Positions 1 through 9,900 of a DNA stretch of 32,395 nt are shown piece by piece (within the stretch, counting starts at the first letter, position 1; every line of letters starts with the position of its first letter). A program made the translations under genes and the position numbers. The notes beneath the pieces are model-generated. The model did no database searches and was not told the DNA's origin. It saw only the letters and a list, made by a program, of their open reading frames with translations. Origin of the DNA: CAYQTO01 sp964420455 (lineage in GTDB: Bacteria > Sumerlaeota > Sumerlaeia > SLMS01); the NCBI GenBank assembly GCA_964420455.1, contig CAYQTO010000021.1, positions 1 through 32,395 of the forward strand, given 5' to 3'.

Positions 1-778
1 GGGAGTGGCCGGTGAGGCCGAAGTGGGGGGTGGTGGGGCCGTTCTTGAGGGCGAGGAGGGGGGCCATGATGGCACGTGCTTCGGCGAGGGCGGGGCGCCA
101 TTCCTCCTCGGGGGCGTGGTCGGGCTTGGCGACGACGACAGAAAACACGTCGTCGAGGGCGCGGGTGATGCGGGCGCGCCGCAGGGAGTTTTCCTCGAGT
201 AGGTCGGTGAGTTGGAGGAGAACCCGAAGGTCGAAGACGAAGGCGCTGACGTCTTCGCGCTCGAGGAGGATCTCGACGCCGCCGAAGGTGAGCCCATTAT
301 CGGGAACGGTGACCGGCGCATCATCGGGAAAGCAGCCGGGAAAGGAGTGACCGGAATAGGCCTCGAAAGCGAGGTGGACGCGGCGGCCGGCCTTGCCGCG
401 GGGGGTGATCAGGACCTCGCGGTGGTACTCGTCGAAGACGCCGACAGGTTGGCCATCGCGAAAGACGAGTACCTGAATGCCGGAGAGATGGCCGGCCTCG
501 GCGGTGGCGTTGCCCCGAACAAACACGCTCCGGCCGGCGCACTCCCTGGGCAGGGAGACGTCGCCGCGCATCCAGGTGGTGAGCCCGTCGCCACCCCATC
601 GCTCCCCCTTCGCGAGCGGCTTCCATCGCAGGTCCGGATGACCGGACGGCTCGGTGCGATAATGCTGGCGGGTGACCGTCGCCTCGACGGGGACCTCCGC
701 AAGGGCCTGAAACCGCAGGGATTCATAACGACGTTCGATGGCCTGGAGCTTACGAAGCGTCTTGGCGTCGGTGAGCAT
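1..778 (-). CDS. GH38 alpha-mannosidase, N-terminal part (runs off left edge)
   Basis: An open frame starts at ATG 776-778 and continues without a stop to base 1, giving 259 residues (MLTDAKTLRKLQAIERRYES...). I translated it directly from the minus strand. The pattern around residues 90-155 matches the beta-sandwich found before the catalytic barrel of Ams1-type GH38 alpha-mannosidases: GIQVLVFRDGQPVGVFDEYH, then REVLITP, then AYSGHSFPGC. The last visible residues, GPTTPHFGLTGHS, are where the family moves into its first catalytic motif (H-x-D), which lies outside the window. The family hydrolyses alpha-mannosides. No signal peptide is visible, which suggests a cytoplasmic enzyme acting on imported mannosides. 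No clear Shine-Dalgarno precedes the ATG. It lies 88 nt downstream of the transporter gene on the same strand. The family call is fairly sure; activity cannot be judged because the active site is missing. Confidence 0.75.
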   Translation of the reverse strand, partial: MLTDAKTLRKLQAIERRYESLRFQALAEVPVEATVTRQHYRTEPSGHPDLRWKPLAKGERWGGDGLTTWMRGDVSLPRECAGRSVFVRGNATAEAGHLSGIQVLVFRDGQPVGVFDEYHREVLITPRGKAGRRVHLAFEAYSGHSFPGCFPDDAPVTVPDNGLTFGGVEILLEREDVSAFVFDLRVLLQLTDLLEENSLRRARITRALDDVFSVVVAKPDHAPEEEWRPALAEARAIMAPLLALKNGPTTPHFGLTGHS

Positions 779-866
779 GGGCGTGCCTGTGGAGGGGAGT
801 TATGGGGACAGGGCACGCTGGGGTTAGGGAACGGCCGGGATCAAGGAGTAGTAGGAACCCGTTTGA

Positions 867-1511
867 CTAAACCATGCGATAGACGATGACGGCGACGCAG
901 ACAGCGGCGGCGCCGGCGGCGGGGACCCAAACCGGGAAGCTGAGGCGGCGCGCGAGGCGCTCCACGGGGAGGAACGATGCGGCCAGGGCGATCCCCACAA
1001 TGACCGCCGCCACCACCAACCAGACGACAGCAAGGGTGATGGCGATCGACCCGGCACCGCCGGCAAGGTTGGGCACGATAAGCCCCATGCCGAGGGAATC
1101 AGGGCAGGGCAAACAGCCCAGCCCGAGGCCCGAGGCGATCGGGTGCTTTTCCAGGAAGCCGGGCTCGACCTCCTGCTCCGCGTCCGCTGCGGCCCGCCGC
1201 TGGCGGTAGACGGTATAGACAAAGTACCCTGTGGCAATGGCCAGGACATAGAGCGAGGCGTTGAGCACAAACCAGTCGACGTTTTCGACGAGACCGAGGA
1301 GTGCGTTCTTGAAGAGGAATCCGAGGGCCACGAACAGACACATGAGCAGGCCGTGGGCAGCGGCGAAGGCGGCGGCGAAGCGCAACATGATGGTGCGCCG
1401 CGTCCCGGCGAGGGCAGCGGCAAGCAGGATGGTCTTGGAGTGGCCGGGGGTCAGCGTGTGGAAGAAGGCGTAGCTGGCGACGGCGAGAAGCTCGACGAGC
1501 ACGATCGGCAC
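867..1511 (-). CDS. NicO/RcnA-family (UreH-like) metal transporter
   Basis: This is a 214-residue polytopic membrane protein with about six hydrophobic segments. Two family signatures are visible: HTLTPGHSKT at residues 18-27, in the first helix, and GCLPCPDSLG at 132-141. These correspond to the histidine-containing helix and the mid-protein PCP motif of the NicO (nickel/cobalt efflux) and related HupE/UreH families, which move Ni2+/Co2+ across the inner membrane. RcnA has a histidine-rich loop; here the loop between helices 3 and 4 (residues 104-125) is acidic and basic but not His-rich, so the substrate is uncertain. The start is GTG at 1509-1511; a second in-frame GTG follows four codons later. 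The gene lies 125 nt downstream of rpoN. A cytochrome-biogenesis or SafE-like exporter is the main alternative. Confidence 0.6.
   Translation of the reverse strand: MPIVLVELLAVASYAFFHTLTPGHSKTILLAAALAGTRRTIMLRFAAAFAAAHGLLMCLFVALGFLFKNALLGLVENVDWFVLNASLYVLAIATGYFVYTVYRQRRAAADAEQEVEPGFLEKHPIASGLGLGCLPCPDSLGMGLIVPNLAGGAGSIAITLAVVWLVVAAVIVGIALAASFLPVERLARRLSFPVWVPAAGAAAVCVAVIVYRMV
1213..1220 (+). repeat. GTATAGAC octamer, copy 1
   Basis: Inside the NicO-family gene. On the coding strand it reads GTC TAT AC, giving Val-Tyr-Thr. It is one of nine copies in the window (see findings). Confidence 0.6.
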
Positions 1512-1582
1512 TGCGGGGGCCCGGTTTCGTTGCTGGCCCTTTTCCCCATTGGGCCGACACAGGGGGATTCGTCAAAAGTGAA

Positions 1583-1596
1583 GGTCGATTCCGACC
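1583..1596 (-). terminator. Short stem-loop after rpoN
   Basis: A five-base-pair inverted repeat (GGTCG, 4-nt loop, CGACC) lies 41 nt past the rpoN stop. On the minus strand it is followed by TTCACTTTTGAC, only weakly T-rich. It could slow or end rpoN transcription before the transporter gene, but it is short enough to be chance. Confidence 0.25.
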
Positions 1597-1636
1597 GAAG
1601 TGTCAGCCTTTAGCCGCGGTTACGCGAGGGGCGGGG

Positions 1637-3625
1637 TCAGGCGACGTCCTTGCGGAGTTTGGCGGGAAGGATCTTCAACTGCTCGCGATACTTGGCAACG
1701 GTGCGCCGGGCGATCTGAAAGCCCTTCTGGCGGAGAATGTCGGCGATCTTCTGGTCGCTGAGGGGGCGGCGCTTGTCCTCCGCATCGATGATCTGGGTAA
1801 GGAGTTCCTTGATCGAGCGGGAGGAGGCGGCCTCGCCCTCGTCTGTCTCCAGACCGGAGGAGAAGAAGTACTTGAGCTCGTAAAGGCCGCGGGGGGTCTC
1901 GACGTACTTCTTGGTGGTGACGCGGGCGATGGTGGATTCGTGCATGCCGACGCGTTCGGCGATGTCGCGGAGCGTCAGCGGTCGGAGGTGCTCGATCCCC
2001 TTGTCGAGAAAGTCCTTCTGGTAGTCCATGATCGCTTCGGTAACGCGGAGGATGGTGGACTTGCGCTTCTCGATATTGCGGATGAGCCAGACGGCGTTCT
2101 TGTATTTCTCGCTGGCGTAATCGACGTCCTCGTCGCTGGCTGCGGGGGTGTGGTCGCTTTGACTTCCGTTGAGCGGGGCGGGTTCGGCCTGGGCCAACTG
2201 CTGCTGGTGGTGCTGGGCGAGGACGCCGCGATGGCCGCGGCGGCCGGGCCGCTTGCCCATCATTCTCCGATAATTCGATGCGACCTTCAGCCGGCCGGCG
2301 TCCCCCTCGTTTAGGAAGTACATATACTTCCCGTCCACCTTCTTCACATAGACGTCGGGGGTAATGTATTGGGCGTTATCCTTGGTGCGCGAGCGCCCGG
2401 GGCGTGGATCGAGGGTGGCGATCAGTTGAAACACCTCCGTCACCTTGTCCTCGCTGACTTCAAGAGAGCGGGCGATTTCACGGAAACGCTTTTGCTGAAG
2501 GTCCGTGAGATGTTCCTCGAGGATGCGATAAAGGAGGCGGTTTCGAATGCCGCGCTCCTCGCACTGGAGACGGAGGCATTCACCTAGATCCCGAGCGGCG
2601 ACCCCCGTCGGATCGAAGTCCTGAATCACCTCGAGGACGTCAAAGACCCGGTCGGCGGTGGTCCTCATGCGGGCGGCAATGGTGTCGAGGACCAGGTCGG
2701 TGGCGGGCGTGTCGGCGATCTCTTCGAAGTCGCGTTCGAGGCGCTTGGCCAGGAGGCGCCGCAGGTGCTCCTCCTTCTTCATGGGGGCGACCTCGTCGTA
2801 GGTGCGGCCGATGAGATCCGCGGTTATCCGGAGGAAGAGCTCCTTTCGCTTCATGCCGAGGAAGGCGTCGGGGTCTTCGCCGTGGTGCAGTTTTGCAAGA
2901 AACCGCCGGAGGTATTCATCCACGTTTTCCGCGGAGCCGGCGATTTCTGGCATCACGAGCTCGGCGGGATAGCCAAGCATGAGGCACTGGTTGCCGAGGG
3001 TGCAGTCGAGGTAGCCGTCGCTATTGAGGTTGCCTATGATGAATTCGCCGATTTCGAAGTCTTCGCCCCCGAGGATGGAGAGGTGAAGTTGGCGGAGGAG
3101 GGTATCGTAGAGGCTTTCCGCGGCACCGGTATAGGTGGTGAAGTCGTTCTCTTCGACCTCCTCGCGCATGCTGCCGTAGGTGACGGTGTCGCTGTCTTCG
3201 AACTGTTCGTCCCAGTTGACGTCGTTCTCGTTGAAATTCTGGTAGTCGTCGCTGCCTTCGGCGTTATTGGCGGGGTCGGCGGCGTCGTCATAGGCGGGTT
3301 CTGTGTCGTTGGCGGGGGCGGTGCTGCGCAGTTCGAGGGGGTCATCCGGGTCCGGAGCGTGGTCGGCCTGCTCGGAGAGACCGGAAGGTTCGGAATTGTC
3401 CTCAAGCCCTGTGGTTTCAGGGTCCGCAGCCGTTTCCTCCTTGGAGGAATCGAGCGCTTCCTCGTCGTCGGCGACCTCCAGGAAGGGATTCTCCATCATT
3501 TCGTCGCGGATCATCTGCTCGAGATCCATGGAGTTCATCTGCAGCAGCTGGATGGACTGCTGCATCTGTGGCGTCATGATGAGCCGCTGCTGGAGACGTT
3601 GGTCCTGTCGGAGATGGAGGGCCAT
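1637..3625 (-). CDS. rpoN: RNA polymerase sigma-54 factor RpoN
   Basis: This 662-residue sigma factor directs RNA polymerase to -24/-12 promoters that need AAA+ activators. Region I is a glutamine- and leucine-rich N terminus (residues 1-50, including LQQRLIMTPQMQQSIQLLQM and ENPFLE). It is followed by an unusually acidic, low-complexity region II of about 95 residues. The core-binding domain follows, then the DNA-binding part with the helix-turn-helix MHESTIARVTTKKYVETPRG and YFFSSG. The RpoN box, here ARRTVAKYR, is at residues 639-647. An extra Gln/His/Ala-rich, low-complexity stretch of about 50 residues (roughly 455-505) interrupts the region between NYRRMMGKR and YASEKYKNAVWLIRNIEKR; most homologues have a much shorter linker there. 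The frame is intact and both flanks align to the family. The ATG at 3623-3625 begins the conserved start MALHLRQDQRL. No sigma-54 promoter was recognised within the window. Confidence 0.97.
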   Translation of the reverse strand: MALHLRQDQRLQQRLIMTPQMQQSIQLLQMNSMDLEQMIRDEMMENPFLEVADDEEALDSSKEETAADPETTGLEDNSEPSGLSEQADHAPDPDDPLELRSTAPANDTEPAYDDAADPANNAEGSDDYQNFNENDVNWDEQFEDSDTVTYGSMREEVEENDFTTYTGAAESLYDTLLRQLHLSILGGEDFEIGEFIIGNLNSDGYLDCTLGNQCLMLGYPAELVMPEIAGSAENVDEYLRRFLAKLHHGEDPDAFLGMKRKELFLRITADLIGRTYDEVAPMKKEEHLRRLLAKRLERDFEEIADTPATDLVLDTIAARMRTTADRVFDVLEVIQDFDPTGVAARDLGECLRLQCEERGIRNRLLYRILEEHLTDLQQKRFREIARSLEVSEDKVTEVFQLIATLDPRPGRSRTKDNAQYITPDVYVKKVDGKYMYFLNEGDAGRLKVASNYRRMMGKRPGRRGHRGVLAQHHQQQLAQAEPAPLNGSQSDHTPAASDEDVDYASEKYKNAVWLIRNIEKRKSTILRVTEAIMDYQKDFLDKGIEHLRPLTLRDIAERVGMHESTIARVTTKKYVETPRGLYELKYFFSSGLETDEGEAASSRSIKELLTQIIDAEDKRRPLSDQKIADILRQKGFQIARRTVAKYREQLKILPAKLRKDVA

Positions 3626-3799
3626 GTGTGGGGTTTGCCTTGGTGGTGGCTGTTTCTAGCAAGATTTGGACTCAACTATTTGGACCCTGACTTGCTTGCG
3701 CTGGGCCCGTCAAGAGAAACAGTGCCCAGAGAAGGTCAGCCTTGGGATTTCGAGCCCCTGCGAGATTGCCTTTGACGACGGGGGGACGGGGCGCCTCGA

Positions 3800-3826
3800 T
3801 TGCCGGTTCCCGGCGGACGCGATAAG
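3800..3826 (+). promoter_or_regulatory. Possible sigma-70 promoter of tRNA-Ser
   Basis: TTGCCG (3800-3805) and GATAAG (3821-3826) are spaced by 15 bases and end 13 bases before the tRNA. Each box matches the consensus at four of six positions. The spacer is short, so this is a weak call. Confidence 0.25.
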
Positions 3827-3839
3827 TCCGCGAGCGCGC

Positions 3840-3928
3840 GGAGGGATGGCCGAGTGGTCGAAGGCGCGCGCCTCGAAAGCGCGTAGGCGGTCCCCGCCTC
3901 GTGGGTTCGAATCCCACTCCCTCCGCCA
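3840..3928 (+). tRNA. tRNA-Ser (anticodon CGA), CCA encoded
   Basis: A full class II tRNA can be folded by eye. The acceptor stem is GGAGGGA (3840-3846) with TCCCTCC (3918-3924), followed by discriminator G (3925) and an encoded CCA (3926-3928). The anticodon stem CGCGC/GCGCG encloses the loop CTCGAAA, with anticodon CGA at 3874-3876, reading the serine codon UCG. The long variable arm (AGGCGG...CCGCCT) is typical of tRNA-Ser. The T arm contains GGGTTCGAATCCC. The gene is on the plus strand between two minus-strand genes. A minus-strand frame across it would encode a peptide containing WDSNPRG, a familiar false ORF antisense to tRNA-Ser. Confidence 0.97.
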
Positions 3929-3953
3929 CTTCAATCAAACAACAACCCCATCC

Positions 3954-3966
3954 GGCAGGTTGCCGC
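3954..3966. terminator. Small hairpin between convergent tRNA and giant gene
   Basis: CGGCA-GGT-TGCCG forms a five-pair stem in the 48 bases between the tRNA CCA and the stop of the giant gene. On the minus strand it is followed by GGATGGGGTTGTTGTTTG, moderately T-rich. It may serve the giant gene or both directions. The evidence is weak. Confidence 0.25.
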
Positions 3967-3976
3967 CCTCCTGTGT

Positions 3977-6900
3977 CTATGGCGAGAGGGGCAGCGCCAG
4001 CGGGCTGTTGACAGAGGGGGCGAGGTGGCCCTGGGGCGGCGCCGTGACCTGCCAGAGGAGGGCCCCAAAGGTGTCCGCCAGGACGATCTGGGGAGCGGCG
4101 AGTCCGTCCTCCGGCTCCGAAACGAAAACCAGATAGGCGGCGCCGGTCTCGTCCACGAGCCAGTCCGGATCGCTGTAGCGCCAGCCCTGGCCATAGAGGG
4201 GGAAGGAGGCCCCGGGGGTGGAAGGCGCGAGCCAGGCTACCGTGGGGGTGAATGACCCGACGGGCGTGGCGGTATAGGCGATGGCGTCGGTGATCTTGCC
4301 CCATGCGGGCTGGGATTCGTGGATGGCGGGGGTGTTGGTGAGACGTTGGAGGTCCTCGCCATCGGCCCCGATGGTGTAGAGATCCGCCTGGCCGGCGCGG
4401 TCGGACTGAAAGGCGATGCGCGTGCCGTCGGGGGACCAGGCGGGCTGGCGGTCGGCGGCGGGGTCCGTGGTGAGGCGAACGAGGCCGGTGCCGTCGCTTT
4501 CGACGAGGTAGATGTCCCACTGGCCTTCGCGGTCGGAGGCGAAGGCGACGCGGGTGCCGTCGGGGCTGAGGGTGGGGTCGCGGTCGGCGCCGGGATGGGT
4601 GGTAAGGGCGAGGGGAATGCCTTGGGCGATTTCCTGGAGGAGGAAGAGGTCCGGGTTGCCGGTGCGGTCGGAAACGAAGACGAGGGTGTCGGAGGTACGT
4701 CTGTCCGTGCCGAGGGAGGGCTGTGAATCGACCATGGTGCCGGTGGTGATGGCGTCGGTTTCGCCGGTGAGGAGGTTGACGAGGACGATATCACCATTGC
4801 GCTCGGCGGCGAGGGTAGTGCTGGCGAAGATGGCGGAGAAGTTGTCGCGCTCGCCCGGAGCGGGAGGTTCCGGAGCCGGGTCGCGGTCGCGGCGGTTGGG
4901 CTGGTCGTCGGGCGGGCAGGTAACCTGCGGGTCGAGGCGGCCAAAGGGGCTCGTGCTGCCGGAGGGATCGATGGCGATCGCGACGACATCCCCGAAGGGC
5001 TGGCCGGCGAGCTCGGGCGTGATTTCGAAGAGGTAGGTGAAGAAGCGGCCGTCGCGGGCACGGACCGCCGCGAGGAACTGCTCGCCCTGCAGGTCGCCAT
5101 TGCGGTCCGCATAGATTTCCACTCGGGTCCCGGCGGGGAGATACGGGTCGATCAGGCCCTGGGCGAAGTACCACTCGGACCCGTCGGCCTGGGGCCGGAT
5201 GCCCACCTCGCAGATGACCGGCGCCGCCATGCCACCGTTGCCACCGTTGGTGTTGATGATGCCGCCGGCGTCGTTGTCGTCGATGCTGTTGACGGTCAGG
5301 TGGATTTCGCGGGCGAGGGAATCGACGCGGGCGCCGTAGAGGGTGTTGCTGAGGAGTTCGTTGCCCTGGACGCGGACGCGGAAGGAGCCCGCGGTGGCGA
5401 GAAGGCCGTCCTGCCCGTTGTTGAAGATGGCATTGTCCTCGATGTTGCCGAAGGCCACGCCAGTGAGGGCGATCCCGTTCAGCCCGTTGCCGGCGATGCG
5501 GTTGCCGGTGATGTGAAAGTGGTCCGCGAGGGTGAGGGAGATCCCGTTTCCGGCGTTTGCGAAACCGACGAACTCGAAAAAGCCGCCGAAGGGAAAGGCG
5601 CGGCCGATCACGTTGCGATCGACGAGGAGGACGTTGTCGCGGCCGGAAACGCGGCGGCCCTCGATGCCATCGCCGTTGTTGCCGCCGATCACGTTGTCGA
5701 GGATTTCGACGGCCATCTGGCGAGCGATAAAGGAGTCGAGGAGGATACCGGGGCCGTCGTTGCCAAGGGCTTCGTCGCCCGCCGCACTCAAGCCGACGAA
5801 GTTCCCGCGGATGATGTTGGACGCGGCCTGGCGGAAGGCCTGGTCGCGGACGTGGATACCGGGGCCGCCGTTGGCGGAAATCAGATTTCCGGCGGCGGGG
5901 TCCAGCCCGCCGATTTGCACACCCGCGCATTCATCCAAACGGATGCCGCCCCCGTCGTTTCCGTCCGGGCTGAGCCCCGCCTCGTCGGTGCCGACGAAGT
6001 TCCCCTGGATCGACACGCCAACGCTGCGTTCGCCGTAGATGCCATAGCCGGCCATGCCGCGGACGAGGTTGCCGGCAAAGGAGCGGCCGATCTCGATGCC
6101 GCTGGACTCCACGCGCTCGAAATGAATCCCGTGCCAGGTGGGATTACGGTCGGTGACGTTCCGTTCGCGGATGAGGTTGTTGACGAGGACGATATTGTCG
6201 CCGGGTTGGAAGAGATGGATACCGACGCCATCGACGGTGATCTGGAGTCCGTTGAGGAGCACATTGCTGGCGCCGTTGCGGATGCGCACGCCGTCGCCGG
6301 ACTCGCTGGTGATCCCGATGCTTTCGCCGCGGGCGTAGTCCGTGGTGGCGAGGCGCACCATGGGATCGTAGAGGTCCTCTCGGGGCGTGGTGAATCCGAC
6401 GACGGAGCCGGAAGGCTCGACGAAGCGGGACTCGATGCGGCCGACGCCAAAGGAGTCCTGGGGCGGATCCTCGATCAGAAGGGCGACGTCGCGCAGATCC
6501 TCGAATGCCAGGTTGTCCAGCGTATATCCGGAGCAGCCGACAAGATGAAGTCCGACGTCCATGGCCGGTGTGTTCAGCTGCCTTCCTTCGTCACCATCGA
6601 ATTCCGTGTTCTTCACGCGAAAGCGATGGCTGTTCTCGATGCGGAAGCCGGTGCCGCACCAGAAGACGTTGCCGGATAGGTCAACCGCGCCGGAGTCGCG
6701 CATGACAAGCCCCGTCGGCAACGATCGTGGGAAGGCCTCCACCTCGATGTTCTCGCAGTTTTCGATGAGGATGCCCTCCTGCCATCCGGCAGGCGGCGCG
6801 ATATCGGTGATGCCGATTCCGGAATCTATTCGGAAGAGGTTGCGTTCGGTGACGTTGCGGATGACGGCGCCGTGTTGCGTCGCGAGGGTTATGCTGATGG

Positions 6901-9900
6901 AGTTGAAGACGTTGTCCCGGAGTTCGCCACCGGTCGTGTCCTCGACAACAAGGCCGATGCGGTTGGCGAAGGCGAAGGGATCGCTTTCGGTGGGAATCGT
7001 TCCTGTGCCGAAGCGGAGTTGCTCGAAGCGATTGCGGACGCCGCCGTTCACGACCATGCCGACGTCGTTGGCAAGCATGAGGGTATCACGAACGAGGTTG
7101 TCGGTGGCGTCGCGCGAGACGAGAAGGCCGATTTCGTTTGCGGAGTTTGGGGGGGGGCTGGAGCCGTTGATGGCAAAGCCACCGAGACGGCCGCCAACGA
7201 TTCTGGTGCCGACCGCGTCCTCGAGCCAGATGCCGATCCGATTGCCGGAGATATCCAGCCCGTCCACACGATTGAATGCCGTTCCGTTTGTCAGGTGCAG
7301 GCCAATGTCGCCCGCGGAAACGGTGTCGGCCCATCTTCCAATCACCGCGAGGCCGCCGATGGTATTGTACTGTCCGCCATCGAAGACAACGCCCGTATCG
7401 GTATAGTCCTGTATAGACGCCGAGATGGTAACATTCTCGGAGTTGAGAACGAGCGCGCCGATTTCCGTGCTCCTGACGGTGCCGCGGATTTCCACGTTGG
7501 CGCTGTTTTCAACGAGAACGCCGATCTGGGCCCGGGGCCCGCCCCAGTCGATCGGTATCGCTTCCATTTCGAGAAGGAGTTCCACGTCGCGGGCATTGCG
7601 GATGGTGACGAGGTTGGTGACGCCGGGTTCGAGGTCCGTCGGCCTGATAATGAGCTCGGCGGACGCGCTGGTGCCGTCGCCATCGTAGATGAAGCCGCCG
7701 CCGCCGATACTCAGTTCGCCGGTGCTTCCCTGCGCCGGGCTGGCAATGACGGTGGCAAACTTGCCCGAGAAGATACCGGCGAGCTCGATCGCCTGGCCGT
7801 CGCCGGGCGTGATCTCCACAAAGTCCTCGATATCCTCGGTCTGGATATCCTCCCAGGAGAAGAAGGAGCCGGAGGGGGAGATGGAAAAGCCCGGGTCGCA
7901 AGTGCTGCAGGTGCCGGGACCGATGGAGATACCCTCCTCGCCGGGGATCGGTCGAAAGCCGGGGTAGTCCGCGCCCCAGGAGGGAGGGATGACCTTGGTA
8001 ATGGTGGTGACGCTTCGGGGCTCGTCGGTGCCGGGGCAATCGTCGGAAAGCGTCACGCAATCGGTGACGTAGGTGATCTTGCCCGGGGGGCCGGTCGTGC
8101 CGGCGCGGCTGTCCTGGCTGGCCCAGTAGAGCGCCTGCTGGAGGTCGAAGCCGCCTTCCAGGACGAGGGAATGGACATCGGCGAAGCGTGTGAGGGTTGG
8201 AGCCGGCACGCGATTGCGCGTGATCCGGACGGCGTCGGAGGTTCCCTCGGGGGTTGTGACGGTGACATCCCAAAGGTCGGCGTCGGAGTTACCGGGCGCC
8301 GAACCGTAGAATGGGAGCGTGAGGTCGAAGACACGGGCGCTTGAGCTGAGTGGCTCGGAAATGGACTGGGCAATTTCGACGCCCTCGGCCTGACGGTCTT
8401 CCGTATCGTTGATGTCCGGGGAGACGAGCTCGAAGGTGACGGAGGTATCCACCTCGCCGGTCTGTCTGCCGAGGTCGCCGCCGGTGAGAAGGAGCGTGCT
8501 GTTGGAGGCGATGGAGCCGGGGATCACGCCGTTGAGGACGGGATCATCGAGGACGCGGAGGCGGAGGACCGGGTCCGGTTCGACGAGCGGTTCCCCCTCG
8601 CGCCAGCGGAGCCTGATTTCGTGCACGCCCGGGGTCTGGTCAGGAAACAGTTCGGCGGTGAGGCGGGCGAAGTCGCTGCGATCCTCGAGGAGGCCGGCGA
8701 TGGTGGCATCGTCGGCTGTATAGACGCGCTGGTCGCCGGAGCGCTCGAGGATGATGGCATGGCGGTTGGGAACGAAGCCGGCACCATCGAGTTCGAAGAA
8801 GCGATCCGGATAGGTGACAATGGCGATTTCCGGGTAACGGAAGAGGATCGGAGGGCGGACGGCGGTGATTTCGGGGACGACCTCGGCGAGGGGCATGGGG
8901 ATCGGAACGCGGGCAGCGCCGATTCGGTAGGTCGCCCGGACTTCGCCGGCGAGGCCCTCGGGGAAGGGGAACTCGGCGCGTTGAAGGCCCGGGCCCGGGC
9001 CGGCGATCACGCGCTCCGCCTCGACCGATTGCTTGCTCCCCCGCTCGTCGGTGAGCTCAAGGATCGGCAAACCCTGAACGCTGGGGTTTCGGCGGAGGCG
9101 GAGACCTTCGAGGGCGATCACCGACGGGCCGGGGCGGACGCCGGGGGCCGGCTCGGGGAGAGCGTCGGGCGCCGTGCTGCTGAGGCTCCCCCGCCAGTCC
9201 GTCACGTCGACCGACTGGATGATCGGATCGAACGGGTTGCCGACGATAAAGACATACGGGTCGTGGGGAGAATTGAAGTACCCGGCGGGGTTGATCTGGA
9301 CACCGAACAGGGCGCCGATGCGGTCCGCCAGCTTGCCGCCGGCGGAGATGCGTGCGGTAATTTGCTGTCCGGTGACGACACTGGCGAGGAAGTTCGCGAT
9401 TCCCTGGAGCGGCTTGCGGGCGAGGCACAGGGTAATCTGCTGGAGGAGCGGCGTGGACAGGTCCTCGATGAGGGCCATCACAGCGTCGAAGGCGTTGTCG
9501 CCGTCTGAATCAAGGAGCAGGAGCACCTGCTGGCCGATAGCGACGGAGGCGTCGTCGATCCATTCCTGGACCTCGTTGTCGCAGTCGAACTTCGCCCCAA
9601 GAATGACCTCCAGGAGCTCCAGCGACCCCACGCAGATATTCATGACGATGACGAACCGCTGACGCGTTTCGTCGTTGGTCCATGTATAGTCGCCTTCGCC
9701 GGCGAGGTCGGCCGAGCTGTCGATCCAGGTGCCGCCGAGGACCTGAAGGTAGTAGGCGCCGGGCTCGGCGTCGTCGTAGTCGAAACTGCCGTCGGCGGTC
9801 AGCCCCGGCGGCCCGAGGTTCGAAAGCGCGGTCAGCAATCCGTTGATGACGAATCCAATCGGGTTCAGGTAGCGGTAGAAGGATTTCGCGGAGAGAACGC

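Noticed and set aside
61..76. TGGCACGTGCTTCGGC as a sigma-54 -24/-12 site
   Set aside because: The -12 element lacks TTGC, and it is inside the mannosidase coding region; no convincing sigma-54 promoter was found in any spacer.
3710..3934. Minus-strand ORF encoding a WDSNPRG-containing peptide
   Set aside because: It is the antisense of the tRNA-Ser gene; this peptide is a well-known false prediction at tRNA-Ser loci.
6872..8344. 490-residue plus-strand open frame inside the giant gene
   Set aside because: Shadow frame: no motifs, and the opposite strand carries clear beta-helix repeats.
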